DNA from: Hymenolepis diminuta | Lineage: Eukaryota; Platyhelminthes; Cestoda; Cyclophyllidea; Hymenolepididae | Length of the DNA stretch: 64,000 nt | NCBI GenBank assembly: GCA_900708905.1 | Contig: CAADRB010000021.1 | Location: forward strand, 2,119,898-2,183,897 | Direction of reading: 5' to 3' | Shown here: piece by piece, positions 13,301 through 24,462 of the stretch | Position numbering within the stretch: the stretch's first letter is position 1 | How the letters are laid out: each line of letters opens with the position of its first letter | The notes under the pieces: model-generated | Database searches by the model: none | What the model saw: the letters and a program-made list of their open reading frames with translations, nothing else | What the model was told of the DNA's origin: nothing | Position numbers and translations under genes: made by a program

Positions 13301-15626
13301 GTCAGAGGTTACGAGATCGATGCTCATCAGTGAAAGTACACTCAATGGGAGAAACGACCACTCGAACGGGATGAGAGTATTCGAGTTTCCTACCAATAAG
13401 GCTTCCTGCCTTCACAAAATGAATGTTGGAAAATGCTTCCCTAAATTGAATTCTTCTGTAAATCTTTAGGACATACAATAATTGTTCCTTATTCATTGGG
13501 TTCTATTAATGATTTGTATTGTATACATTTGGGTAAATGCAGATCATTTCTCTTTCATGTCCTTTTTTATTCCTACGCTCTCTTCGTCTAAATGTCTCCT
13601 TAGCATCTATTTGCATTTCTCTAATCTCTTTTAGGGTTGAGAGTTTGTCCTTCAAGGGCGTTCCCAAACTTGCTGAAATATAGGCACATTAATAAGGTAA
13701 TAAAAAATAGTAAAATAAATATCCTTTTCAAAGTTATTTTCTTGTCGAAAAGAAATTAAAGGATAGACATATCTTGCCTTTTCGATTTTCTACAATATTC
13801 ATCGCTGCTCACGTAGAAAGGAGACGGAAACTGTAATGTGAAATAGAAGAGACTCCTGTGTCATCATATTTTCGGACATCTCCCAATGTAATTAGAATGC
13901 ATCCTGTCCTTAGGGCATAAAGTGTGACCTAGAAGCTACTCTTTGTTTATGAGCCTGTTACAGCTACGATAAACAGTCCTTTTTACCTTACTAGAATGGA
14001 CGCATTCAGGTACTTCTCAGTCTTTTGACCTTTGGGTGCAATGGGGCTGATAATTTAGCGGCATGGAGTAGTTGAATGTGTAACCATCCTAGATTTCGCG
14101 ATTAGTAGTTTAATATTGGGGACATCCCAGAAACAGTAGAACACTCTAATCATGTGCCACTATAGAACCAATAGAGATGTCTGTCCTATAGAATTAACGG
14201 AATAATTGAGGTATACTTTCATTTTCACAACCGTGACATTCAGGGTGATAAGGAAGATCACTAGACAATGGGGAAAACGTGATGACGAGAGTTTGGAGCT
14301 TTTACTAGTGGCGTGTGATCGAGCCCACAAGCCGGTGTACGATAGTGATGCCAAAAAATAGGGGTGGATGAAGTGACTTTATTTAACTCCGTTTGTATTT
14401 TTCATGTTTCAGAGGGTAGTCAATCTCCAACACGGATGCTTGAACTCCTCGAAGAATATGGCATCGATTTCTTCGTGCCGCGTCTACGCCTGGTTGTTAG
14501 AACCCTCTGTCCTCTTCTCGCCTCCAGCTCTGATCTCCCTATTTTCGCTAGTCATCTTCCAACCCTTAAAGGTCACTTGAGTACCGAGTTGGTGCATGCT
14601 ATAATTGGAGCAGCCTATGAACGTGTTTGGTTGACCAGTTCAAGAGTCGATGCCTCCAAGATCAGCGAAGAGGAACTAGAGGATATTGAGGAAGCTGTGT
14701 GGCAAGAGATGGTGGAAGAAGGAAAGCTAGGGAAGTGTGTTCCGTCGGATAGGCAATTGGATGTGCTGCACGCCCTGCAGGTCTTTTGGAATGAGAAAGA
14801 AATGCCGAAGGGTAAGACTGATAATCAGTCTTGATCTGAAACTTGAGACTAAGTCCCTATATAATCGCAAATCTGTACCTAGTTTATTAGTTTCATATCG
14901 GAGTTATTGTTTTAGCTATTGTCCTAAGATTAATGCAGATATACTTCCATAACCGGGTGTTTGTCTTTCCTTAAATAGGCTTTATGTTGCGGTGTTTCCA
15001 GAATCTCTATCACTTCAGTTTGGTGGATAAGCCAGTTTTCTTCGAATGGCAAAAGGATGAGAATCAAACTTACCCTGTCAAAGGAAAGGCCCTTTTCGAG
15101 GTAGGTCTTTGAGAAAAACATTGACAGAAGTAGCATACATTTCAGAATATATTTTGATTAAGATATCGCTCGCTGACAGAATAAGAAGTTTCGAAGATTA
15201 GTAATATGATGATGGTGTGGCGGTAACGTTTTTTGGTTCGGTACACATTGACACATCTGGTGAACAATAGGCATAAAATGAACTAGTCAATACCGACTCG
15301 GAAATTTTTTTCTCTCGAAGGCTAAAAATTTTCTCCACATAATTGTTGGAATAATAACCCCCTTTTCTTAGGTTATGCGATGGCTGAAGTGGCTTGAAAC
15401 AGTTACAGAAAGTGAAGACAGCGAAGGGAGTGATGACTCCTCTGAAGAAAATGATCTTCCTCCAACCAATCATATCACAAGTGGCGATCTCAAGAAGAGG
15501 GACGACGAGGCAGTAACTGATGAGCAAAAATCATCAAAATTAGCTCTGAATCATTTAGTAAATGGCGGTGGGGATAGTTTCAGCGAAACGACGACGGTGG
15601 AAGCAACGTCTGAGAACTCGGGATGA
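4175..15626 (+). CDS. EIF4G2: eIF4G2/DAP5 (p97/NAT1)-like translation initiation factor, 11 exons
   Basis: Scaffold for cap-independent initiation; the family binds eIF4A and eIF3 but lacks an eIF4E site. Exons: 4175-4352, 4387-4489, 4541-4648, 4690-5277, 6984-7412, 8794-9150, 11686-11806, 11875-12363, 14413-14811, 14979-15100, 15372-15626. Every junction is GT-AG and all phases join, giving about 1048 residues (human DAP5 is about 907). Domains: Ser/Arg-rich N-terminus; MIF4G about 57-310 (ILNKITPDSF, LYSQLCVILCEKAHNFE, FKLLLLKRCENEF, MNQYFGRM, IRYMITDVVDLR); Ser/Gly/Pro-rich linker about 326-590; MA3-like helices about 590-790; W2 about 790-975 with DKPVFFEWQKDE and VKGKALFEVMRWLKWLET; then an acidic tail. 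The KGKALF..V..WL.WLET end is typical of DAP5 rather than eIF4G1/3. The N-terminal boundary is unresolved: no in-frame ATG lies upstream of MIF4G. Confidence 0.87.
4387..4489 (+). CDS. EIF4G2: eIF4G2-like exon, start of MIF4G
   Basis: Follows a 34-nt intron (4353-4386, gtaagacg...ctctctttag). It encodes ILNKITPDSFYSSAKSIL, the first MIF4G helices, matching the family pattern ILNKLTPEKF. It ends in phase 0 before gtaagttg. Confidence 0.85.
4541..4648 (+). CDS. EIF4G2: eIF4G2-like exon, MIF4G helices
   Basis: Exactly 36 codons between a 51-nt and a 41-nt intron. It reads IFQKASNEPTFTYLYSQLC and CEKAHNFE, the conserved MIF4G core (family: A..EP.Y...YAQLC..L...A.NF). Confidence 0.9.
4690..5277 (+). 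CDS. EIF4G2: eIF4G2-like exon, main part of MIF4G
   Basis: Begins after ccttttttag with SFKLLLLKRCENEFFKRHS. It continues through VRFIAYLGVDDAIPDRILHD, LMNQYFGRMM and IRYMITDVVDLRKNNWKP, then ends at a gtaagt donor. It carries a roughly 20-residue insertion between the last MIF4G helices relative to the human protein (about DRASPDRLCEIRSGVKGVKF). Confidence 0.9.
5974..6105 (+). repeat. tRNA-derived SINE copy (degenerate)
   Basis: In the intron at 5278-6983. It contains the family core gtcagagatcccgaggtcga, followed by the body pattern gggagaattcgaattcttc and a CT-rich end. Head diverged. Confidence 0.6.
6690..6875 (-). repeat. tRNA-derived SINE copy, best preserved promoter boxes
   Basis: On the minus strand the copy carries TGGCGTAGTGG (6849-6859), an exact pol III A-box match, and GGTTTGATACC (6805-6815), close to the B-box GGTTCGANTCC, with 33 nt between them. 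The body follows, with GGCAGAATTCGGACTTC. It lies inside an intron of the eIF4G2-like gene, antisense to it. Confidence 0.75.
6984..7412 (+). CDS. EIF4G2: eIF4G2-like exon, Ser/Gly-rich linker
   Basis: Phase 0 at both ends, acceptor ttttttcaacag and donor gttagt. It encodes a low-complexity linker rich in Ser and Gly with basic stretches (SLFRMRKSPTPVSKVGGPTS). No domain was recognised. Confidence 0.8.
7705..7885 (+). repeat. tRNA-derived SINE copy (degenerate)
   Basis: Head-like ggcggcagtgattaaattgc and core tttctcgaaatcaat. The tail tttttcataagaacgactcc is shared with other copies and ends in aataaagtg. Confidence 0.5.
8395..8600 (+). repeat. LINE-like retrotransposon remnant (C2H2-finger 3' ORF fragment)
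   Basis: One frame reads NKGFQCHIFGCFKSYRRQGW then LKRYVSKCHPYC and a stop: a C-X4-C ... H finger with the first His position now Tyr. Related DNA occurs at 39560-40010, 51935-52520 and 60184-60480. A finger after the reverse transcriptase is common in non-LTR retrotransposon ORFs. Assignment to LINE is inferred. Confidence 0.5.
8794..9150 (+). CDS. EIF4G2: eIF4G2-like exon, linker before MA3
   Basis: Acceptor tctctttatacag and donor gtaagtgg, phase 0 at both ends. Ser/Pro/Gly-rich with SPPQPPQPPG and HVDENKEAAKSL leading into the MA3-like region. Confidence 0.8.
9177..9362 (+). repeat. tRNA-derived SINE copy
   Basis: Head GCGGTGACGCTACGATCAACG, core gaggggttacaatatcggtg, tail gagtttctcataagagtggc ending in CCCTCTAAT. 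It lies just after the donor of the exon ending at 9150. Confidence 0.6.
10409..10432. repeat. Perfect 8-bp hairpin in intron
   Basis: ccctacca / tggtaggg with an 8-nt loop tccgtccg, inside the intron 9151-11685. No function is apparent. Confidence 0.5.
11686..11806 (+). CDS. EIF4G2: eIF4G2-like exon, MA3-like helices
   Basis: Encodes IGILSKTRNIREAIEQLTDK and LSKEVILKCMLLLCD, amphipathic helices consistent with the start of an MA3 domain (interaction surface for eIF4A in relatives). Ends in phase 1 at gtatgt. Confidence 0.8.
11875..12363 (+). CDS. EIF4G2: eIF4G2-like exon, MA3-like region
   Basis: Joined to the previous exon by a 68-nt intron. Helical, Leu-rich segment (ACQFTSLLLYESKH, FLAARLILTSQLSMAK, LYLLTLQQLGQIAD), then an acidic loop and RRKLIEMFVESGVVLEEMLP. 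Donor gtgagg, phase 1. Confidence 0.82.
12677..12699. repeat. (ATCA)n microsatellite
   Basis: Five to six tandem ATCA units in the intron 12364-14412. Confidence 0.9.
13258..13415 (+). repeat. tRNA-derived SINE copy
   Basis: Head gcgatggcgcggcagttagc (A-box-like TGGCGCGGCAG), core gtcagaggttacgagatcga (B-box-like GGTTACGAGATC), body gagagtattcgagtttcc. In the intron 12364-14412, sense to the gene. Confidence 0.7.
14413..14811 (+). CDS. EIF4G2: eIF4G2-like exon, first half of W2 domain
   Basis: Acceptor catgtttcag, donor gtaaga. Helical HEAT-like segment (MLELLEEYGIDFFVPRLRLV, ELVHAIIGAAYERVW) with an acidic linker, consistent with the W2/eIF5C fold. Confidence 0.85.
14979..15100 (+). CDS. 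EIF4G2: eIF4G2-like exon, W2 core
   Basis: Encodes FMLRCFQNLYHFSLVDKPVF and FEWQKDENQTYPVKGKALFE, the aromatic/acidic AA-box region of the W2 domain. KGKALF is a DAP5 hallmark. Ends in phase 0 at gtaggt. Confidence 0.9.
15372..15626 (+). CDS. EIF4G2: eIF4G2-like terminal exon, end of W2 and acidic tail
   Basis: Begins VMRWLKWLETVTESEDSEGS and continues as an acidic, Ser-rich tail to TGA at 15624-15626. The WL.WLET then acidic pattern is the DAP5 C-terminus. The tail is several tens of residues longer than I recall for vertebrates. Confidence 0.9.
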   Translation, partial: VMRWLKWLETVTESEDSEGSDDSSEENDLPPTNHITSGDLKKRDDEAVTDEQKSSKLALNHLVNGGGDSFSETTTVEATSENSG

Positions 15627-18600
15627 CAAGTGACAAACGCTTAACTAATCTACTACTATTAATCTAAAGAAAACAGTGAAAAGAAAAACCTTACCTTTAT
15701 CTCGTCTTCCTTGTGTCTTTTCTGTGTTTGTTTTTATCATTTCATCGTCATTTTACTCTTCTTGCCTCTCAACGTGCTTTCCGGTTGCTGCCTGTCCTCT
15801 CTTTTTTGCCATTTATTTAATATACATATAACGAAATTGTCTTATATCTGTCTTGAGATTTGATAAATGAGGCCTTTTTATTCATAATCACTTTAACTTT
15901 TAGTTGAAGAACCCATGAACTTTAGTGCGATAGTTATGGTTGTCTCACTGTGGTATTGAAAAATGGTGCTAACATTTCTTTACGCGGCTGACTTTGATCT
16001 AGACTACCGTCAGATTATTACCTCCTCGTTAATAATTTGGGAGCAGGAGAAAACAGATTCTGATTGTTGGTGTACAGACTCGGTCACATGGATATGGATG
16101 CAATACACAAGACCAGAAGTTTCGGTTTCTTAAATTGTTTCACTAGACAAGGAAATCGAATTAAGTGGAATATTGAGTTAAGTGTGTAGTGGAATGCCAA
16201 GGCAGAAGTGCTTGAACTAAATTAAAATTAGGGAGGACCACTAAAGTAAATCCGTTTGGTTGCTCTAATAAGTAAATCAAATAGGATGAGAAACAAACGT
16301 GGTCGTCGAATCATTGGATGTCAGAAGTCGGAAGCACTATCAAAGAATTATCGATCTGATTCACTAAAGTCTTTATTGAATGGGACAGAGAGATATTACT
16401 GGGAGACTTCAATTTTAGTGTTTGTTTATGGCAAAACTAACTTGTTCTTGAGTTCCCCAGAGGTTAAATGTACAAGTTGCAAATCGCAGGTTATTTCGAC
16501 TTATAACTCCAAAGATGGTAGTGGTGCCACCAAGCAATCTTCTAAACTTGGGCGCATTCGTTTTTTGTATATCTGAAGCATGCAAAACGCAGGGTTATGA
16601 GGTATCGAAGAGTAAAAATTCCCTCTCTTTCTCAAGTGACAATTTTCTTCTGACATTTAACTAAACAGAACATTCCCAAACGTTATGGATAGAGTAGAAC
16701 CAATTGCAACTTGAGTTATGTAGTAGTCGTTTTTATCATTAGCGAAATCTTCTGATCCTTTTACTCTAATCTTTCATCCTTCATAGAACCTGATTCGATT
16801 TACTAATCGTTGCACAAGCGGATTTGTTTATTTTATAACTCAAGAGATGAAGATTATTATGAAAATATTGATCAACAGAATTAGAAAATGGTTTGTGAAA
16901 TGCGGATTTCCGAAAACGCATGGAATGGATATGTCCAACTTTGAAAATCAATATCTAGTCTTCAAAGCAAAAAAAGCTATTTCCGTAAGATGCAATCAAA
17001 TTCATCTGTTATAAGCTATAATACAGTTTCTCAGTGAGAAGACAGTGACTTATCCAGATAAGACTAGTCTATTTTCCAGACCAGACCGAATCTATTGAAA
17101 TAACTTGGAATCTGTTTATACACCATTAATTAGGTTAGGTCGGATTGTGAATGGCCGGGGAAGATTAAACCAATCATGGACTTCACATCCGATATAACAT
17201 TATATGCTTGGTCAGACAACGGTCCAACAGACAAATGACGATAAATTTCGTCATACCTCTACCTGCCATGATTGTGACGTAGAAGTGACATAGTATTGAC
17301 GTAATTTCGATATTGCACTTCCGGTGCACAGTAAAGTATTGTTTCCCCTTCCCATCACTAATCAACTGGAATATTCTCAAATGCCTTAAACCATGAGGGC
17401 TTTGTATGCAAAGTTTTGGTTTCACGACCAAACTCTTTAAATTTCACTTTTCCCTTCCCTCAGAAAACGTTCAATTGAAAGATGATCTTCCTATCCAACT
17501 CATATATTTGATAATATCATTCTAATGAACTAGAATAAAACTCATCTTGAATAAAATATCGAATATTTCTTGCCAAATTAGTTGCCTCACCTTTCGGTTA
17601 ACTGAAATTCTTGACTGATTTAATGGGGTCATTGCAATAAAATACTCTATCAGTATGCTGATGTATGCAAATTCACGATCACTTTTAACGTAAGTAATGT
17701 TGTATAGAATGTAATTTATTATCCGTCGTTTTGACACTTAAGCGATCTTCAATTTGGATCACTAATAAAGCTTTGGTTATCAGTTTTGTAATATTCCCAA
17801 TATTATTTATCCTTTATTTATTAAATTCTAAAAATGTACAACTCATATAATTGAATGAGTGAATAGAAGTTTGAAAATTTTGTTATATGAAAATTTAATT
17901 TGGAGATCATTTCTCGATTTTTACTCAGCTGAAATTAAATCGGTATTTTCACATTAATTTTAGAAACTCATTAAGTTTACTCATTGCTTTAAATAACTGA
18001 TGCTTTAACTTCATGTCATTTTATTAATTCAACTAATTAAATCAACTAACATCACCTATAGGAAACTAAAGTTTTTCACAGGATTGACGGTTGAAAGTGC
18101 TCCCACCTGATGATCAGAATGTCTGCTACCTCAGAGACCACCTACAGGTCGTGAATTGCTCATCAAGAGACAAAGAATTAAATCCGCGGCCTTTAGTCAT
18201 GTCTGTCAGTATCCTATCAGTTATCCATCAAAATTTAACCTGATTTTTTCAAAGGAGTCACGAGATGGATTAACTGCTACCCTGACTCCCACTCATATCA
18301 CGCAATCTATAATTCCCTTTTAAACTGTGAGCATGCTTCTTTTTATATACATTCACTTCCCTGATGAAACATCAAATAAATAAATAAACAGCGCAAATTT
18401 ATTGGGATCTAATTTCGAACCCTAATTTATTATGCCGAAAATCGATAAACCGTCTTTTAAATCACTTGTAGTAAAATATATAGCTGAAATAAAATTTAGA
18501 TTTCATAAATAAAATCAGCGAGTTCAAGTAGATTATTTGGGGGAGTGTTAAAGAATAAATCCGACTGATTATTTTAGTACATAGATTTTTAGGAAATTTC

Positions 18601-19036
18601 GCTAATTTTCTAAAAATCAGCACTATTTGGTGCAATATTACAATGACAAATTTTATAACTCGGCCATAACCATAAGGATGAATAGTATATTTATGGGAAT
18701 ATTCTGGAAGACGGCTGTCCAATGAATTCTTTTTCGAACCAAACCTTTATTCAGATGAATTTTCTAAAATGGAGATTTTAATGAATAGCGATTATATTAT
18801 TTATAAATTTCTTTAATTTGTAACTGGCATTATTTATTAAATAAAAACATTTCATTTGAAATATTGAAATCCTATCAATTCCTTTCTATTTCCAAGTGTA
18901 TACTGAATAATGCCAAAGAGAAATAAGATTCATTAACATAAAATTATGATATATATCGGATGAATGTGAGATCTTTATAACAAAATTGCATTTAGTAATA
19001 GTCATACAGAATTAAAAAATACCATTTTTATGTACA

Positions 19037-19195
19037 CCAACGACGTATTAGCCATTGCGCACATCTACTAGGTTGAAGATTACGAAATTGATGCCCATCT
19101 CCAATAACTAAAGTGATCAACTTCAATACCGGTCGACAAGAGGAGTGGTAGAATGCGAGTATTCACACCCCTCCTCCTCCTCCCTCCCTCTCCTA
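19037..19195 (+). repeat. tRNA-derived SINE copy
   Basis: Head cgacgtattagccattgcgc, core aagattacgaaattgatgcc, body ggtagaatgcgagtattc, ending in a pyrimidine-rich (CTC)n/(CCT)n stretch at about 19168-19193. Confidence 0.6.
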
Positions 19196-22100
19196 TTAAC
19201 GTGCACTTCCGATTAAAAATTTTTATATTTGATTGTGTAACTTTTGGCAAAATGGTTTTGTTGTGTGCCAATTGAGTAGATTTCTGTCCAAAATCTATTT
19301 ATGCAATTCTAGTCAAATTGATCAATTATCGTTATTTAATAACCGATACCTTCGTTGATGAATGCACAGAAACGATCATATTTCATTGTGCAGTCAATCA
19401 TTGTAACTGTTATAGAATGCACAAATCAAGAAGGTAGGTAGATAGAAGATAGATGAAGATTAATTAACTCGATCCAGTTTATTGATTGAGCAAATAAAAA
19501 CGAATGAATTAGTTAGGAAAGATCCCCTGGTGGGACAGAAAGGGACAGAAAACCAACCATAAATAAACTGGTTTACTTTGTGTCATAGAAGAAGTGAACA
19601 CAAACTTTCTTTAATGAAAATTTTAATTAAATGGAATTATATTTTGGACACCCTCAATACTACATCTAGAATATTCTAGGAATGTATAGACACTAAATAA
19701 TCCTCAATTTTCAAGCCCGGAATCTTAGCTGTTTACCTCCCCGTTCCACATGTAAATTCAGCATTGATAGATTTGTCTCTCTCTTTCTTTTCAATGCAGA
19801 AATTATCCGACCGATTTTTTAATTTTAATTTCAGTAGAAATGAATGATTTTAGCTTGCGACCAGTTGAGAGAAGTCATATGATTATAACGATCATTTATC
19901 TTACTCCTCATGTGATTTATTTGGTCACTTCTGCTCTGACCAGTTGGTCCTTCTGCTCTTTATTTGAAATTTGAATTCAACCAAAAGTTTAAATACTCCC
20001 ATAAACTGGCAAATGAGAAGGCAAAAAATAATTGCCCCTTTTCAAAATGTAGTAACAATAAGTAATACGTAGTTCTAATATAGACGGATTAATTAATCGG
20101 ATCGATCGTTCAGTGTTTGAATAAAGTTATAACTACAATGAATAAGTTTAAACGCAAAATAAATATTAGTTCTCAAATTTTAATTTATTAAAAATAAAAG
20201 TAATGCACAACTTCGATAAAATTTTATGATTGCAATTAGCTAATCAAAATTCCCATAGAACTACTTCTTAAAGGGCTACTTTATAACCAGGTTGATTACA
20301 AAGAGCAGAAAACCAAGTTTTCAACAATTTCTAGCTTTTATTAATCGGATTTTAGAACAAATTCTAAATATGATTAGCTTTCATTTGAATATGACAGTTT
20401 CATAGACTGGTATTATTTTGAAACGATACAAAACTTCAGCCACAGAATTTTTAGCCGAGATTAATTTTATTTCTGCTGAATGTCACTCTACTGATGCGAA
20501 GTGCATTAGTGGTGAAGCAAGATTTTTATTCACTTTTAAACGCTTAAAAAGTAATAAAAAACCTCGAATGTAAGTGTTGCTGTGAAAAATATTCAATATG
20601 TTTAAGCAGATATTGTACTCAATCCTCGGCACATAGAAATTATAATAGAAAATAAAGACGAAATGAATTTTGCCATGTGAACCATTATGAAGAAACAGGA
20701 CTTGCAATCGCATGACTTCATTTTTACCAAAACGGATTTAAAAGCTTAAAGATAAGCCAAATTATAAGCATTCTGTTTTTATTTTAAAGTCACATTATTT
20801 GTTGATGTTTGAAACCTAGGCATTAAAGATGAAAAGATTTCACGAAAAGGAGTAATCGTGTGTCAATTCTTTTCCTAATGGTAACGGGAAGGAAAGTATT
20901 TTAGAGCTAATACACTAGTATTAATTTCTCCTCACGTACAGTTATTTTTTCGAAATTGGTGAAACCGTGGCAGGTGGAGATTATGCTCAAAGCCAGTGCA
21001 CGGATTACCGGTTGTTATCGACAATCGGATTGAAGATATCTTGATGGTGATTTATCCATGTATTTTCAACAATTTCCCGATATGTTCAGCTCTGCTTTTA
21101 CCTATAGGTGAGTTGGCCGAAATCCCCATTCCGGTCATTTAAAACAGTCTTCAGTTTCATCCTCCTTCAAATGTATTGAAAGAGCAAAGGCTATCAGAGA
21201 TTAAAGAGGTCAGAGGCAATGGAAATGCCACCTTATTTCACATAATACATAACACTTGTAAATGACTTTCGTTTGTCGTAAGTATCTAGGTTGGAACGCA
21301 AACTGCTCATTCAGTATTCCTTTCAAATACTCTGATAAGTCTGCCTGAGTGAGAACAAAATTGGAAACTGATGATTAGGCGGGAACAATCCTGTTTGATA
21401 AAAATCGCTAATCAGATTATTATTTTTTCAGAACCATGTTCAGCATCAAATTTGGTCATTTGACTGCAGGACTATGCGGCTAACATGCAGAAGAGTAAAA
21501 TGTTCTTAAGATAAAAGAGAGATATCTTGCAGGAATTCTGATGAAAAACTTGCATTTAATTGCGAATTTTCTGTTTATAAGTATCAATCGGTTGAACATT
21601 TCCTTTTCGTGAACCTTTCAACATGACACGCCACAGACGGGTTTATTATTAATTATGGCAGTGCAAAGGATATTAATCAGGTTTAATAATCAGATAGTAA
21701 TTGAAAACACAAAATAGTCAAATAATCCGTTAATGAATAAAATGGCGGGGAGGGGTTTCGAATAGGAGTATAAAACGTAAAACTTAGGTCGACATACCGG
21801 ATGCGACAAACACGTAAAAGAGAAAATGGTCATGAAATCACTCTTCTTTTGTTGTGCTGCCAGATACACACTATAATAATAATTACTCCATATTCAAGGC
21901 AGTTCAACTAAATGAAGAGAAAGTATAATTTTGAATGCAACCTTTCGAACCAACTCTGCTGGAAAAGATTATCTTCATGCAGAAAAGTCAATCATAAAGA
22001 CTCACAGAGCCGTATTTTCAATGCACTAAACACAAAAGCCATGCCTCCTACTCACCAATTCGTATATCCTAACAACCATTCCAACAGATGTCTGAGATTA

Positions 22101-24431
22101 TTAAAGGGATTTTAAACATAGCAGAGCTCAGTAGAGCTTACTCAAGATCATAGGCAGTATTATTAAGCTTTTCTGGTTGTCTCTTAGCAGTTTATGTGGA
22201 AAAACTCAATTTTGGATACCTCTTTTAAGACAAGTTGTGAGGAGGAAAACAAACTTAAAGTTAAATATACATTTATCGTGTATTTATGACATCACATGAT
22301 ATATAGAAAGAGGCTGACTGTAAAAGGAAAGAAATAAAAAGTCTCCTTCACTCCCACTAGGGTAAATTAAAATCTTATGTAAATCTCAGTCTTGAGTAGA
22401 TATTTAAAAATTGGTGGGTGCTAGGAAAGGAGTATTTTAGTCATATTTTAAGTTTGTGAGTGTTCTCACGTTTTCTTGGGGATATTACTACAAGCATCAC
22501 CCTCCTGATAAGTTATACTTTTTGCAAGAGTAATCCCTCTGTAGTAATGTTCAAAACCTGGTTTCTAGAATTACGTGTACGCTAAGGTTTGCAGTGCTAT
22601 AGTTGACTCAAACCGAGAGGGAAAGCAATTGGGATTAAGACCTCTTCACCTAGTTGACACTTGAAGGTCAACCCACTGCTGGACTGATAACAGTTTAGTC
22701 CACATTACATTACATTACATGTTAGGAGCTGCGTGTGCTCTCATCTTTATAAGATCGACGGGCAACCTGGAGATTACCGGCATAATGCGAATTGTTCATC
22801 CTCGAGAGGAAAAATGAGTTCTGCCAAATTGAACCCACTTTGTCGGGATGGAATCACCATCATTAGTTTCATTACTGATAATTAGTTATAAAAATCAAAA
22901 AATAATAAATGACACTGATGTGGTTATGCTGCTATTCGAGACTGTCAGGCCTATTGCGTTACATATTATTTCCCGAACTATTATTCCATTTGAGAAAATA
23001 AAATATTTGTAGCGGTCTAGCACGACCTGAACCTCAGTATTTAAATACTAATCTCAATTGACGTATATAATTTTTCGTTTATCTTAAAAGTTTAAATGAT
23101 TTTCTTTTTAAACTGTGATAAAAATGAATCGATTTATGTGCCTAGACCACCTCAAGGCCATTTAGTTGATGTCTAAGCAGTATTTCAACATCTTTTGCAA
23201 AGACTGATCGTCTTTTTAGCAGAAGTTGAGCAATTTAATTTATTTTCCAAATGAGTTTTCACTTTACTTCTGTCCTGGCAATTGCAATTTCTAGATTTTA
23301 AACTAAGACTTGGAGACACTAGTCTTAATTTATTTTCAAAAAGTAGATTAAATACACCGGAGATACTGAAACAGCTACACACATGATATACGTATTATTG
23401 CCACTTCGAAGGCCATTTCAAGGATGACTAGCAGCTTTTACGTAGACATCATTCATCAATCGTCTGTAAAGAGAATTTTCCATGCAAAGGCTACTCGCCT
23501 TTTATAGAAACCCTGCTAACGGAAATGAAATGATTTATTCTGTTTTGGAGAAAGTAAATGCACTTAGGATATTACAATAATTGGTCAATAGTCAATACTA
23601 GAATCAGTTTTAAGTTAAAATCTGCGATAATATTAAAACTGCAAACCTCAACTAATATCAGCTAAATGATCCTCAGTAAGATAGATGTGAAAAGTTCTGC
23701 TGCTTAGTTTTTAATATCATGGAATTTGAGATGTGGGATTTCTTCTTCTATCGAATAAAATGTAACTGGTTCGGGAACAGATGATAAAGAAAATACAAGT
23801 GAATGCAAACTTTATTTAATATAAATTGATCTTAAATATATTGTTCTTCCGAATTTTGCCTAGAAAACTAATTACGAACTATGATTACTGTATGAAGCAT
23901 TCTAGGTTGCCAAAGAACAAAAACACTCAGATCCCGATTTATTGTGTAATTTGCAAATGCTAACAACGAAATCCCCATTCCTCTCTCTTTGGCAAATACA
24001 ATACTTAGAACTCTACAATTCCCAGATTATTTGATATTAAGAGGTCCGAGCTCTCAATCCAAATTAAATTCGGTTCACAAATTCAAAAATAAATAAGTGA
24101 GTTCGTTCAAATCAATTATTATTAGAACCCAGTTAAAAAATTTTTCAGGATTTTTTCCAAACAAATTCAAAGATTTCTTTTCCGCCAAAATTAAACCAAA
24201 TATAACAAAATTGTGCAATTTCGACTTAACTGAAACGGGGAAACATTAGAGAATAGAAAAAATCATCAACAATCATAACTTCGGTTAGATAAAAGAATGG
24301 CTTTACCCAAGAATCACATTAGGGTGAAATTACAATAAATTAAAGTGTCATCGATTGAGAAATTCTCAAACTCTTGAATGAAAATGCAAGCTACTTGCTG
24401 TACATATCAAGACTAATTCAAGACCAAGCAG

Positions 24432-24462
24432 TGACGCATAATTTGTTCTCAATTATGCGTCA
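24432..24462. repeat. 12-bp perfect inverted repeat (hairpin)
   Basis: tgacgcataatt / aattatgcgtca with a 7-nt loop tgttctc, at the edge of a diverged repeat that shares about 60-90 nt with 23455-23545. Confidence 0.7.

Noticed and set aside
14160..14350. Open stretch reading RQWGKRDDESLELLLVACDR just before the exon at 14413
   Set aside because: Intronic in the phase-consistent gene model, ends at a stop before 14362 and no family was recognised; probably chance.
18095..18375. Hammerhead ribozyme or satellite (ctgatga motifs), as known from flatworm repeats
   Set aside because: No CTGATGA..GAAA core with matching stems was found here or at 21541, 56111 and 61795.
22690..22860. tRNA or SINE candidate around the (CATTA) repeat
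   Set aside because: No A-box/B-box pair at proper spacing and no cloverleaf could be drawn.
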